Part shown: one piece after another, positions 1-8,403 of the stretch
Position numbering within the stretch: position 1 is the first letter of the stretch
How the letters are laid out: each line of letters starts with the position of its first letter
Assembly (NCBI GenBank): GCA_051653605.1
Contig: JBOFWL010000145.1
Coordinates: forward strand, 434,001 to 498,000
DNA length: 64,000 nt
Reading direction: 5' to 3'
Source of the DNA: JBOFWL01 sp051653605
GTDB taxonomy: Bacteria; Spirochaetota; Brevinematia; Brevinematales; Brevinemataceae
Position numbers and translations under genes: made by a program
Notes under the pieces: generated by a model
What the model was told of the DNA's origin: nothing
Database searches by the model: none
Seen by the model: the letters and a program-made list of their open reading frames with translations, nothing else

Positions 1-184
1 TTAAATCAATAGCTGGAAAAAGTAAGGTGTCAGGTTGGATTGATAAAAGGCTTTCACGAACTTTTTCAGCCAGAGCTTCGGTTTCTGTAACCACAAAAAA
101 GCTTCGATCGAGCGTACGCAAACGATACAGAAGCGAACCATAAGGAATATTTACAAGGGATGTTTGATGAAAAAGATTGTCCAT
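1..184 (-). CDS. mfd: N-terminus of a probable transcription-repair coupling factor (Mfd), cut by the window edge
   Basis: Only the first 61 codons are inside the window; the frame is open to base 1. The peptide begins MDNLFHQTSL, runs through a segment rich in V, T and E (FFVVTETEALAEKVRESL) and ends LLFPAID. This is the usual start of the UvrB-like N-terminal module of Mfd, where a strand ending in VTxTEexA is followed by a helix and then by LxxFPAxD. Mfd displaces stalled RNA polymerase and recruits UvrA. The ATG lies one base after the stop of the upstream lipoprotein gene, so translation is probably coupled. UvrB or another UvrB-like protein remains possible because the helicase motifs are outside the window. 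Confidence 0.45.
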   Translation of the reverse strand, partial: MDNLFHQTSLVNIPYGSLLYRLRTLDRSFFVVTETEALAEKVRESLLSIQPDTLLFPAIDL

Positions 185-185
185 T

Positions 186-653
186 TTAAGGGTCTACCAC
201 CGTTAGTACCGCAAGACTATAAGGGCTTTCTCGATTTTCACTTCTGCTGTATGCGCGTACAAACCACCAAATAGTGGCTGGCGTTGCTCCAAGACCATGG
301 AAAATATTGTTTGACGCGGCATTATTTATATTTAATTCGAATGTAAAATTGGATACGTTGAAAAAGGGCCGCGAAATCGAAAATGTTGGATCGGTAGCAG
401 CGATAGATGTTCGCACTATTTTTGTCCCCGAACCAATCACTGCTGAAGATTCGTTTACTGTATAGTATAGATTATACCCTGAAAAGACGTCTTCCGGGTT
501 TAAGCCTTCAAACATAATTGTGTATGTCCCCGTCCCCGCTGTGGAATACGTTACTTTTAATGCCCCAGGGGGGAATAATCGTGGAATACCACTGGGTGCT
601 TGCACACCACAGGATGAAAAAAATAAAAAAGATAGTATTAATATATTTTTCAT
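186..653 (-). CDS. Small lipoprotein, paralogue of the next gene upstream
   Basis: The protein has 155 residues. The start was placed at the ATG that gives a lipoprotein signal, MKNILILSFLFFSSC, with the lipobox Cys at residue 15 and a GAGGG ribosome site 6 bases upstream; a longer open frame exists but has no signal peptide. The mature part is beta-rich and contains FEGLNPEDVFSGYNLYY. This aligns with FEAFNTEAFFSGWRIYI in the gene just upstream, and both end in an aromatic AYS segment and a hydrophobic strand. That pattern recalls a fibronectin type III or similar sandwich fold. It is the last lipoprotein before the mfd-like gene. The function is unknown; the lipoprotein assignment is secure, the fold is inference. 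Confidence 0.75.
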   Translation of the reverse strand: MKNILILSFLFFSSCGVQAPSGIPRLFPPGALKVTYSTAGTGTYTIMFEGLNPEDVFSGYNLYYTVNESSAVIGSGTKIVRTSIAATDPTFSISRPFFNVSNFTFELNINNAASNNIFHGLGATPATIWWFVRAYSRSENRESPYSLAVLTVVDP

Positions 654-660
654 AAAACCC

Positions 661-1194
661 TCATGGAAATGAAAAACGAAAAATGCTGGGCAGGCTAAAT
701 ACTCTATCCCCAATTGAATAGGCATAAACCGCAACAAAATATTCTGTACCTGGAGCAAATATAGTTGCTCCAAATTCTTCTAGGCCACCAGACATCAAAA
801 CATTATTAATGATTTCTGCATTTTGAGGATAAAAACGCTCAGATGGCGTTGTCATCGCTCCTGCAAAAGATATAGTTACGTTAGTATCACTAGGGACATT
901 AAAGTTTGATAGCAAGACAGCGTTTCCTGTTGGTGCTAGTGCAAAGCGAGGGTCATCTGGATCAATTCCTTCTAAATCGGCGCGAGTTGTAGATATATAT
1001 ATTCTCCACCCAGAAAAAAAGGCCTCTGTATTGAATGCCTCAAAACGCACCGCCATACTGAAAGGCTGAGCAACGCCATCCCCTGCTTTTAAAACATTTA
1101 TGCCAAGGGCGGGAGATAATAAGGGGACTCGAGGAACTTCAACGATCTCACATGCAGAGAAAAGAAGCACCATAAAAATAATATATCGTTTCAT
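661..1194 (-). CDS. Small lipoprotein, paralogue of the downstream gene
   Basis: 177 residues. The chosen ATG gives MKRYIIFMVLLFSAC, a clean lipoprotein signal with Cys at residue 15. A possible ATG 36 bases upstream would hide the signal peptide behind 12 extra residues and has no ribosome site. The body shares FEAFNTEAFFSGWRIYI and the terminal aromatic segment with the neighbour at 186..653, so the two probably arose by tandem duplication and then diverged strongly. The gene ends 7 bases before the next start, within an operon of three lipoproteins. It is likely anchored in the envelope; no enzymatic motif is visible. Confidence 0.75.
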   Translation of the reverse strand: MKRYIIFMVLLFSACEIVEVPRVPLLSPALGINVLKAGDGVAQPFSMAVRFEAFNTEAFFSGWRIYISTTRADLEGIDPDDPRFALAPTGNAVLLSNFNVPSDTNVTISFAGAMTTPSERFYPQNAEIINNVLMSGGLEEFGATIFAPGTEYFVAVYAYSIGDRVFSLPSIFRFSFP

Positions 1195-1237
1195 AATAAT
1201 TTCCCGTAAAAGCGTAAAATATTTGATCATTGTTGTT

Positions 1238-1996
1238 TTATGGTTGAAAACCTAAGCTATGCCGAATTATTAACTCTGATGAATAGGCTCGTTTTCCTAA
1301 ATAGGAATATTCATTTTGGCGAAGTTGTTTTTCTGTGGGTGCTGTATTAGATCTAAAATTAATAAACCCTTCTTTTTTTACAACCCAACCAAGAGAGTCG
1401 AAGTAGAGTATCATCGCCCATTGGCTTGGATTAAGCCCATATGTTGTAATTTCTACTGGGAGGACTTCTTTAAAGCCATTTTGAGTTTGAATATTGCTTA
1501 ATTGCTTTTTTGTTGCAACCATTGCTGATGCCCGAAAGTCTCCTGTAAAAAGTTGCGTGTAGGGCATGCTTAAACTTTCTGAATAAAAAAAATCTCTTAA
1601 CTGAATCTCTGGAAGAACAATAACTCTTGCAGCAGGAACTTGGTATCTTGTTATATTTGAACTATTAATATAATAAACGAGGGAGTTTCCAACCTTCTCC
1701 ACAGATAAAGTGGAGCCTTGTTTGATATATTGCGCTCGAACAAGGTCAAAATTGTTGTTTATTGTGATTCTATTGGTTTCCCCGTTAATGGTAAGCTCTA
1801 TGGTACTTCCTTTAAGATTATCATCAAATACAAACTTCTCGTAATATGGGCGACCATCTTCTAGAGTGCTGACATACTCAATTGATGCAACGGGGCTACT
1901 AGAAAGAAGATACGGGCTTGTGATAGACACTTCAGGCTTAACATCCTTCACACAGGAGGACAGCAAAATGCACAGCAACAAAAACTTTAACCGCAT
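1238..1996 (-). CDS. Lipoprotein of unknown function
   Basis: 252 residues starting MRLKFLLLCILLSSCVKD, a lipoprotein signal with Cys at residue 15, preceded by a strong GGAGG site six bases from the ATG. The rest alternates polar beta strands with short turns and holds no motif that I recognise. It is the first gene of the three-lipoprotein minus-strand operon and has its own predicted promoter in the divergent region shared with nadD. It does not obviously resemble the two smaller lipoproteins downstream. Role unknown. Confidence 0.75.
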   Translation of the reverse strand: MRLKFLLLCILLSSCVKDVKPEVSITSPYLLSSSPVASIEYVSTLEDGRPYYEKFVFDDNLKGSTIELTINGETNRITINNNFDLVRAQYIKQGSTLSVEKVGNSLVYYINSSNITRYQVPAARVIVLPEIQLRDFFYSESLSMPYTQLFTGDFRASAMVATKKQLSNIQTQNGFKEVLPVEITTYGLNPSQWAMILYFDSLGWVVKKEGFINFRSNTAPTEKQLRQNEYSYLGKRAYSSELIIRHSLGFQP

Positions 1997-2038
1997 GTAA
2001 AGCCTCCATAGCTGGATATTTTTTTTATTCCATGTTAG

Positions 2039-2067
2039 ATTATAGAGTATGCTCTATTAAAAATCAA
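2039..2067 (-). promoter_or_regulatory. Predicted sigma-70 promoter for the lipoprotein operon
   Basis: Read on the minus strand, TTGATT is followed after 17 bases by a perfect TATAAT. The start site would fall about 35 bases before the ATG at 1996. Predicted from sequence only. Confidence 0.6.
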
Positions 2068-2095
2068 ATCTCAAAGACTTAGAAAAGGATTCTCT

Positions 2096-2719
2096 ATGCG
2101 TAATATTTTTATTTTTGGTGGCAGTTTTGATCCTATTCATCAAGGGCATTTGGATTTGATTATTAGTGCTTTGCCTTTTGCTGATGAACTTCGCGTTGTG
2201 CCGGCGGGGCTTAATCCTGATGGCAAGAATTACTTTTTTTCCAATCAAGAGAGACTACTATTATTAAAGGCTGCGCTAGGATTGCTCTCTAAGCAAGACT
2301 GTTTCACTTGGAAAATACCTGATGCCACGCTCTCTGTAGCCCTCTCCCCTCTTATTACTATTCGAACGGATGAACTTTCTGCCTCTACAAGGGCTTATAC
2401 GGTCGATCTCATTAGGGATTTTAAAAAGGAAAATAGGAACGCCGTTTATAACCTGATTGTAGGAGCCGATCAAGCTCAAAATTTTGGTTCTTGGAAAGAG
2501 TCCGCAGAGCTTGCATCAATGGTTAAGCTTTGGACTGTCCCACGGTTTGGCTTCACGCCTAATACTAGCTTTGAGTGGCATCTTCTACCTTTTGTTGAAA
2601 AAAATATTTCATCTACTGAAATCCGTCAAAAACTCCTCTTAAATTCTCCTTGTGACGAATTGCCTCCCTCTGTTTTCTGGCTTGCCCATCAATTTATTGA
2701 TAAAAAGAAAATGTTTTAG
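2096..2719 (+). CDS. nadD: Nicotinate-nucleotide adenylyltransferase
   Basis: NadD transfers AMP from ATP to nicotinate mononucleotide, giving deamido-NAD in the cytoplasm. The 207-residue protein has the nucleotidyltransferase signature GGSFDPIHQGH at residues 8-18 and the C-terminal ISSTEIR motif near residue 170. Both are diagnostic of the NadD/NadM-type HIGH family, and the length fits NadD. An AAGGA site precedes the ATG. The gene stands alone between divergent lipoproteins and the Usg-like gene; in many bacteria nadD sits with obg or rsfS, which are absent here. The next enzyme of the pathway, NadE, is encoded at 45113..46567. Confidence 0.92.
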   Translation: MRNIFIFGGSFDPIHQGHLDLIISALPFADELRVVPAGLNPDGKNYFFSNQERLLLLKAALGLLSKQDCFTWKIPDATLSVALSPLITIRTDELSASTRAYTVDLIRDFKKENRNAVYNLIVGADQAQNFGSWKESAELASMVKLWTVPRFGFTPNTSFEWHLLPFVEKNISSTEIRQKLLLNSPCDELPPSVFWLAHQFIDKKKMF

Positions 2720-2760
2720 TATCTTATCTTTGTATTAAAGCCTTAATTTATTTATAGTAC

Positions 2761-2788
2761 TTGCCTTTTTTTTTCTATCGTATATAAT
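2761..2788 (+). promoter_or_regulatory. Predicted promoter for the Usg-like gene
   Basis: TTGCCT, 16 bases, TATAAT. It is followed by an AGGAGG ribosome site and the ATG at 2813. Confidence 0.55.
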
Positions 2789-2812
2789 TTAACGGAGAGT
2801 AGGAGGCATAGT

Positions 2813-3802
2813 ATGTCGTGTAAAGTTGCTGTTGTTGGAGCAGGAGGGATACTTGGCCGTTCCCTTATTACTGCGTTGAAGGATCGTTCGTTTCCATTTT
2901 CCCAATTGCGCCTTTTTGATGAAAGACATGCTGTTGGGACAGTAGATGATGGGATTGTTGTAGAGGAGATTTCCGAACATGCTCTAAAAACTGGTGGTTT
3001 TAGCTATGTTTTCTTTGCTGCCGGAGCTAGAGTTACGGAAATGTATTCTCCTTGTTTGGAGTCGGGGACAATTATCGATTTAAGTTCCCATTATCGGGGC
3101 TTTTCTTCAGTGCCTTTGGTGGTACCTGAAATTAATGGCCCGGAATCTTTTGGTAAAAAAATAATTGCCTGCCCAGACAGTCTCGGAGTGCAGCTGGCAC
3201 TTAGTTTGTCCCCTATCTCCGATATTTTCCCTGTAGATAGAGTCTTAGTCTCTACGTATCAATCTGTTTCTGGCTCTGGTGGGCAGGGAATAGAGGAGTT
3301 AGAACGTCAAGTTAATGATATTTCTCAAGGAAAAGAAGCCCATGTGCGATACTTTCCTAAACAAATTGCCTATAATGTGTTTCCTCAAGTAGATGTTTTT
3401 GGGGAAGATGGATGGTCGAAGGCTGAAGAACGCTTAGCCGATGAAACAAGACGTGTTCTTCACTTGCCAAATCTCCAATTAGCTGCCACATGTGTGCGTG
3501 TTCCTGTACTTAGAGGTCATGCGATGAATGTCACCCTAACTTTAGGAGCGGTTGCAGATGTCGAGCGCATCCTTAAAGAATGGAGACAATTTCGTCCTTT
3601 ATCTGTATATGAAGACGATAATTACCCTACCCCTTGGGATCTTGAAGATAGTGATAAAGTTGGGGTTGGCCGTTTGAGAAAGGACCCCTATTTGGATAAC
3701 GTGGTACACTACTGGTGTGTTGCTGATAACCTTACTCGGGATACTGCTTTAAATGCCATTTTACTGGTGGAGATGCTTTACGAAAACATGAGAAATCATT
3801 AG
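2813..3802 (+). CDS. Usg-1-like protein of the aspartate-semialdehyde dehydrogenase family, catalytic Cys absent
   Basis: 329 residues with an N-terminal nucleotide-binding start (VAVVGAGGILGRSL, residues 5-18) and the full two-domain length of ASADH. True ASADH carries its nucleophile in an NPNCST loop. Here the same position reads ACPDSLGVQ (residues 119-127), so the nucleophile is Ser123, and a Cys sits three residues earlier at 120. The active-site His loop reads VPVLRGHAMNV instead of the usual VPVxxGHSExV. From memory, both changes (PDSLxxQL and GHAxxV) match E. coli Usg-1, an ASADH paralogue with no known activity. A Gln in STYQSVSG is retained. Automated annotation would probably call this asd; I think the Usg-like call is safer. 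It has its own promoter and no amino-acid biosynthesis neighbours. Confidence 0.75.
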   Translation: MSCKVAVVGAGGILGRSLITALKDRSFPFSQLRLFDERHAVGTVDDGIVVEEISEHALKTGGFSYVFFAAGARVTEMYSPCLESGTIIDLSSHYRGFSSVPLVVPEINGPESFGKKIIACPDSLGVQLALSLSPISDIFPVDRVLVSTYQSVSGSGGQGIEELERQVNDISQGKEAHVRYFPKQIAYNVFPQVDVFGEDGWSKAEERLADETRRVLHLPNLQLAATCVRVPVLRGHAMNVTLTLGAVADVERILKEWRQFRPLSVYEDDNYPTPWDLEDSDKVGVGRLRKDPYLDNVVHYWCVADNLTRDTALNAILLVEMLYENMRNH

Positions 3803-3855
3803 AATAAAAAAATTAGATATTTCTTTTATTTTTCGATAAAACATGGGTTTTCCCC

Positions 3856-3884
3856 TTGTATTGTTTCCACTTTTTTTGTATAAT
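3856..3884 (+). promoter_or_regulatory. Predicted promoter of dnaG-rpoD
   Basis: TTGTAT, exactly 17 bases, TATAAT, in the 140-bp gap before dnaG. The untranslated leader would be about 50 bases. Confidence 0.65.
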
Positions 3885-3942
3885 ACCTTTACTGCATTTT
3901 TTGTTTTAATCTAAATGGATACTCCATTTTTAAGGGGTTTTT

Positions 3943-5691
3943 GTGATACCTCGAGACGTAGTTGACAGTATTTTGCGTCGCATCTCTCTTGTAGAATTGA
4001 TGTCCCGAAGTGTTGCCCTAAAAAAAACAGGGTCCAACTATGTTGGTCTGTGTCCTTTTCATAACGATCGTAATAAACCATCTCTTTCTGTGAGCGATGA
4101 AAAAGGTTTGTATCATTGTTTTTCTTGTGGCGCTGGTGGCAACGCACTAACTTTTCTTAAAGAACATGAAAGGCTTGATTTTATCGAGTCGATGAGGGTC
4201 TTAGCGCCCATGGCTAATATTGATATAGAGCCATATCTTGCAAATGATGAAGAGTTGTTGCCTTTGCGAGAACGCTTAAAGACAATGCACAAACTAGCAC
4301 TTGATTACTTCAATGCACGTTTGTACGATGCTAAAGATAATCTTTCACGAGCAGCAGGAATGATTCTTCGTCGTCGAAAGATCGACCGCGAAACAGCTAA
4401 ACGTTTTGGTTTGGGCTTTGGCGGAAGTGCTAGCGACGGACTTTTTAGAATGTTGCAAGGAGAAGGTTTCAAACCAGATGAGATTGTTCAGTCTGGCCTA
4501 TGCGGAAGAACCGAGCATGGGCGCTGGTACGATCGCTTTGCTAAAAGAATTACTTTTCCTGTTTGGGATGAAAATGGTACACTTATCGCTTTTGGTGGAC
4601 GTGCTATCGAAGAACAAGCAAGAGCGAAGTATCTAAATAGTCCTGAAACAATGCTTTTTAAAAAAAGCACGGTACTTTATGGGTGGAATCTTGCTAAAGA
4701 AGAAGCCATCGAGCGTGGGCAAGCCTTAATTGTTGAAGGCTATATGGATGTTATTCGCTTATTCCAAGCTGGTTTTGCTTTTGCCGCTGCTCCCATGGGT
4801 ACAGGGCTTAGCGAAGATCGTATTGCTGCCCTCAAACATAAGGTGGATTGTCTCTATTTTTGTTTTGATGGAGATGCCGCTGGTGTAAAGAGTGCTTTTC
4901 GCTCTTCTGGGCTTGCCGCAAAAGTTGGAGCAAAAGCAAAAGTCGTCTTACTACCTACAGAGGATGATCCTGATACTTATTTGCTAACAAATGGCCCCGA
5001 GGCTTTTGCCGATTTAATAGAAAAAGCTATAGATAGTGAAGAATTTATTATGAAGACGGCACTAGAACTTCTTCCTGATGTTCAAGCTTTTCTTCAACTA
5101 GTGTTTGAATACGCTTTCAGCTTAGAAGGCGGTGTGTCTGGGGTGGTACTGAGTGTCAAAACGGATACTTTTCTTCGAAAATGCGCGCAAGAATCGGGGC
5201 TAAGTCTCGAATCTGTGATTCTCGATTTCGATCGTTTTAAACAGCATGCTTCTAGAATGGCTCTCACTAATGAAGAAGCACCCCGACGTAGAAATGCCGT
5301 GGATGATGATAGAGTTCTGGCTTCAGTGTTGATTGTCTATCCAGAATTAGCGGACACGCTTGCCGAACTTATTGCCCCTGATGATTTCTTCGATGAAGAA
5401 TGTCGAGAGGTTGTGAGGCAGATTTTCCTTCACCCTGAAAAAACAGCCCAAGATTGGCTTGCGTATTGGGCAGCATCGCCTCTTGTTGAAGAGGCTGCTC
5501 AGTGGACTCAAGCTCCAGAGTTTCGATTTCTCAAAACCCATGCGGTACGACTGAGAATCAAATCTCTCACCCACAATATTGAATTAATGATGCAGAGCAT
5601 TAATGATGAAAATTCCGAAGAAATGCTTAATGCAATAACAGAATTACAAAAAGAAAAATTATCTTTAAAAGAAAATTTTTATAATTTGTAA
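3943..5691 (+). CDS. dnaG: DNA primase DnaG
   Basis: Primase lays down RNA primers for the replisome. The 582-residue protein shows the three-part bacterial layout. First is the zinc-binding module, with ligands C37, H40, C59 and C62. Next comes the TOPRIM core, with VEGYMDV (catalytic Glu265) and the acidic FDGDAAG at 308-314. Last is a C-terminal helicase-binding region from about residue 420. The start is a GTG preceded by AAGGGG; translation from it gives the standard primase N-terminus MIPRDVVDSIL. It is followed 48 bases later by rpoD, the classic dnaG-rpoD macromolecular-synthesis pair. No rpsU is seen ahead of it. Confidence 0.96.
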   Translation: MIPRDVVDSILRRISLVELMSRSVALKKTGSNYVGLCPFHNDRNKPSLSVSDEKGLYHCFSCGAGGNALTFLKEHERLDFIESMRVLAPMANIDIEPYLANDEELLPLRERLKTMHKLALDYFNARLYDAKDNLSRAAGMILRRRKIDRETAKRFGLGFGGSASDGLFRMLQGEGFKPDEIVQSGLCGRTEHGRWYDRFAKRITFPVWDENGTLIAFGGRAIEEQARAKYLNSPETMLFKKSTVLYGWNLAKEEAIERGQALIVEGYMDVIRLFQAGFAFAAAPMGTGLSEDRIAALKHKVDCLYFCFDGDAAGVKSAFRSSGLAAKVGAKAKVVLLPTEDDPDTYLLTNGPEAFADLIEKAIDSEEFIMKTALELLPDVQAFLQLVFEYAFSLEGGVSGVVLSVKTDTFLRKCAQESGLSLESVILDFDRFKQHASRMALTNEEAPRRRNAVDDDRVLASVLIVYPELADTLAELIAPDDFFDEECREVVRQIFLHPEKTAQDWLAYWAASPLVEEAAQWTQAPEFRFLKTHAVRLRIKSLTHNIELMMQSINDENSEEMLNAITELQKEKLSLKENFYNL

Positions 5692-5739
5692 AGATATGCC
5701 TTCCTTTCTGCCGAAAAACAGTCAGTATGAGGAGAAAAT

Positions 5740-7437
5740 ATGTTTGATGATCTTTTAGAACACCCCGAAGTTGCTACCTTACTAAAAAACGCCAAGAATA
5801 CTGGCGTCATTAGCTATGACGATATCATGGATAAACTTCCGGATTCTCTTATTGCTAGTCAGGCTAAGGTAGAACTGATTGTTAAATACCTAGAAGAAAA
5901 TGAAATTGTGGTGCAAGATACCGTCGATTTTGATAAAGAACTTGATGAAACTATTGAGAGCGTTCTTATTGAAAGTGATGATGATCAAAATGATAACCCA
6001 CTTCGTATTTATCTTAAAGGAATTGGTCGAGTTCCCCTTCTTTCACCTGCGGAAGAGGTTGAAATTGCTACATATATGGAAGAAGGTCAACATCACATTG
6101 ATGAAATCATCAATGAAAGTGGTTTTCTTGTTTCTGAAATTCATAATATTGTTCAAGATATTTTAGAAAGCTCTGTAGGAAGTGAAAAATTCTATAGCTT
6201 CTTTAATATTCCAAAAATTCAAAATACTACCACTAAAGAACGTAAAGAATTTCGTCGAGAAGTTCAGCGAATTGCAGATGCTCTTAATTTATTTTACGAT
6301 GAATATCGCCCTCTCGAAGATGCTCTTAGTGAAGAGGATCTCTCTCCTGAAGCTATTGAAGATTTTCGATCTCAAATTCGTCAAAAACGAAAAGTCTTTT
6401 ATGAAAGTTTAAAAGAGGTCGATATCAATCCTCTTTTAAAAGATAATGCCGTTGAACGACTTATTCGCTACTCTAAAAAAGTTGAAGAAATTCATGGGTA
6501 TTTTCGTAAAGTTGAAGAAACCTACGAGCGATCCCTTGATGAAGTGCTTGCTGTTTCAGTTCAGGAAGACTCCGAAGACGACGCTCTTGTTCGGGTTGCC
6601 GAAACAGTTCGTAAGCGACAACGTGAACTTCGCCATATTGAGAACTTATTTAAAGCCCCTGCTCGTATTATCTATGATTGGAGCGAAAGAGTTGAACATT
6701 ACCGCTATAACGTAGATCTCCGCAAGAGAGACCTTGTGCAAGCAAACTTGCGATTGGTAGTAAGTATCGCTAAACGTTATATGAACAGAGGCGTTCACCT
6801 CTTCGATCTCATTCAAGAAGGGAATCTTGGGCTTATTCGTGCCGTTGAAAAATTTGAGTATAGGAAAGGATATAAATTTTCTACCTATGCCACTTGGTGG
6901 ATTCGCCAATCAATTACCCGTGCTATCTCTGAACAATCACGTACCATCCGTGTGCCAATCCATATGATTGAACAGATTAATAAGGTTAAAAAACTTGAAA
7001 GCACCCTTACTCAAGAAATGGGGAGAGCCCCCTCTGCTGAAGAGATTGGAACTCACATGGGATTGAGTGGGGGAAAAGTTCGCCAGATTAAATCGATCGC
7101 TAACGACCCTGTATCTTTAGAAACGCCTGTGGGTAGAGATGAGGATTCCTCTTTGGGAGATTTTATCGAGGATGAAAAAATTGTTTCTCCTGATAATATG
7201 ACTATGAATAAAATGCTTCGTGAAAAACTCAAAGATATCATAGATTGTCTTCCTCATCGTGAACAACGTGTTCTTAAGATGAGATTTGGTCTAGAAGATG
7301 GATATGTTCATACACTAGAAGAAGTTGGATATCTATTTCAGGTAACTCGAGAAAGAATTCGACAAATCGAGAGTAAGGCGCTCAAGAAACTGCAAAATCC
7401 CAGTCGAAAAAAAGAATTCGAAGATTTTATGGACTAA
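5740..7437 (+). CDS. rpoD: Housekeeping RNA polymerase sigma factor RpoD (sigma-70)
   Basis: 565 residues. Region 1.2 starts near NPLRIYLKGIGRVPLLS (about 86-102). A long acidic, helical non-conserved region follows, then region 2 with NLRLVVSIAKRYMNRG, the FDLIQEGNLGL core-binding helix and the FSTYATWWIRQSI -10-recognition helix. Region 4 ends with VTRERIRQIESKALKKL, the -35 helix-turn-helix. A GAGGAG site precedes the ATG. The gene sits in one unit with dnaG and ends at an intrinsic terminator. The promoters found throughout this window (TTGnnn-N17-TATAAT) fit recognition by this factor. Confidence 0.97.
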   Translation: MFDDLLEHPEVATLLKNAKNTGVISYDDIMDKLPDSLIASQAKVELIVKYLEENEIVVQDTVDFDKELDETIESVLIESDDDQNDNPLRIYLKGIGRVPLLSPAEEVEIATYMEEGQHHIDEIINESGFLVSEIHNIVQDILESSVGSEKFYSFFNIPKIQNTTTKERKEFRREVQRIADALNLFYDEYRPLEDALSEEDLSPEAIEDFRSQIRQKRKVFYESLKEVDINPLLKDNAVERLIRYSKKVEEIHGYFRKVEETYERSLDEVLAVSVQEDSEDDALVRVAETVRKRQRELRHIENLFKAPARIIYDWSERVEHYRYNVDLRKRDLVQANLRLVVSIAKRYMNRGVHLFDLIQEGNLGLIRAVEKFEYRKGYKFSTYATWWIRQSITRAISEQSRTIRVPIHMIEQINKVKKLESTLTQEMGRAPSAEEIGTHMGLSGGKVRQIKSIANDPVSLETPVGRDEDSSLGDFIEDEKIVSPDNMTMNKMLREKLKDIIDCLPHREQRVLKMRFGLEDGYVHTLEEVGYLFQVTRERIRQIESKALKKLQNPSRKKEFEDFMD

Positions 7438-7443
7438 TTTTAT

Positions 7444-7475
7444 ACCCCGCATATCATATGGTACGCGGGGTTTCT
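7444..7475 (+). terminator. Intrinsic terminator after rpoD
   Basis: ACCCCGC and GCGGGGT form a 7-bp GC-rich stem around a 14-base loop, followed by TTCTT. It closes the dnaG-rpoD unit. Confidence 0.75.
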
Positions 7476-7480
7476 TAAAG

Positions 7481-7509
7481 TTGCCCTTGTATCTAAGTTG
7501 TGTTATACT
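7481..7509 (+). promoter_or_regulatory. Predicted promoter of the TPR-dprA-folC operon
   Basis: TTGCCC, 17 bases, TATACT, located directly after the rpoD terminator and about 20 bases before the ATG at 7528. Confidence 0.5.
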
Positions 7510-7527
7510 AAATATATGGAGGCTACT

Positions 7528-8403
7528 ATGATACGCTTTCTTTTTCATCGAAATTCTGTTCCTATATGGTGCGTTTTTGCTGGTATAAGCATTGGTTTTA
7601 TGATTGGTCGCACACAAGACCCTCTTGATAGAGCTATTCGTAAGGCTCAAAATGAGGCACGCCCTCAAGTTTCTACGTTGCGTTCTTCTGCAGGGAAAAC
7701 TATAGATGATGTTCTTAATGCTGATGCCTCTAAACGCGCCGAATACGCTAACGTTATCAGCAATAATATTGCTGGAAAAGAAAAAGCCATTGATACTTTA
7801 AAAAAAGCTCAAGAATATATGGATTTAGCTGTTCAACGAAATTTTATTGATAATAGCTTACAAAAGTATTATGCTTCATTGGGAGAGATTCAACTACAGC
7901 ATGGCTTTCTCTATCAGGCTGTCAGCAACCTCGAGCAAGCCATTATTATTAATCCTCATGACACGCGCTCTGTTTATAACCTTGCGATGAGTTACCTTGG
8001 GCTCTATCAAGTTATGGGTAATTCATCTGAAAAAAACACTTTGGCAGACAAACTAAGTTCAGCTCTTAACATGGGCTTGGTTGGCACCCCAGATAATAAA
8101 GATCTAATTTACGGCTTAGCTTTACTTTACACCGATCAAGGTTTATATGCGAGGGCTTTACCTCTATTTAGCCGTATGCTAGAAATTGAATCGACAAATA
8201 TCGATGCGTTGATGGGGGTTGGGCGAATTTACTATGAACAACGCCAGTATGATAAGAGTCGCCAGGTTTTTGAAAAGGCTGAAGCTCTTATTCTCAATCA
8301 GCGTAATCAGCAAGGTCGTTTTTCTGGGCCAAACTCGGAGCGTCGCCTTGAAACAATTCGCCGTAATCTTGAAATTATTCGAAAAGCAGCGGGAGGGCGC
8401 TAG
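7528..8403 (+). CDS. Membrane-anchored tetratricopeptide-repeat protein
   Basis: 291 residues from the ATG that follows GGAGG by five bases; an upstream in-frame ATG lacks a ribosome site. Residues 12-31 form a hydrophobic anchor or uncleaved signal. The rest is helical with TPR-like units, for example ASLGEIQLQHGFLYQAVSNL followed by an AIIINPHD turn, and later LLYTDQGLYARALPLFSRML and VGRIYYEQRQYDKSRQVFEK. Such proteins scaffold protein complexes on the periplasmic or cytoplasmic face. Its stop codon overlaps the GTG start of dprA by one base, so it heads a tightly coupled operon. No specific partner can be named. Confidence 0.75.
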   Translation: MIRFLFHRNSVPIWCVFAGISIGFMIGRTQDPLDRAIRKAQNEARPQVSTLRSSAGKTIDDVLNADASKRAEYANVISNNIAGKEKAIDTLKKAQEYMDLAVQRNFIDNSLQKYYASLGEIQLQHGFLYQAVSNLEQAIIINPHDTRSVYNLAMSYLGLYQVMGNSSEKNTLADKLSSALNMGLVGTPDNKDLIYGLALLYTDQGLYARALPLFSRMLEIESTNIDALMGVGRIYYEQRQYDKSRQVFEKAEALILNQRNQQGRFSGPNSERRLETIRRNLEIIRKAAGGR

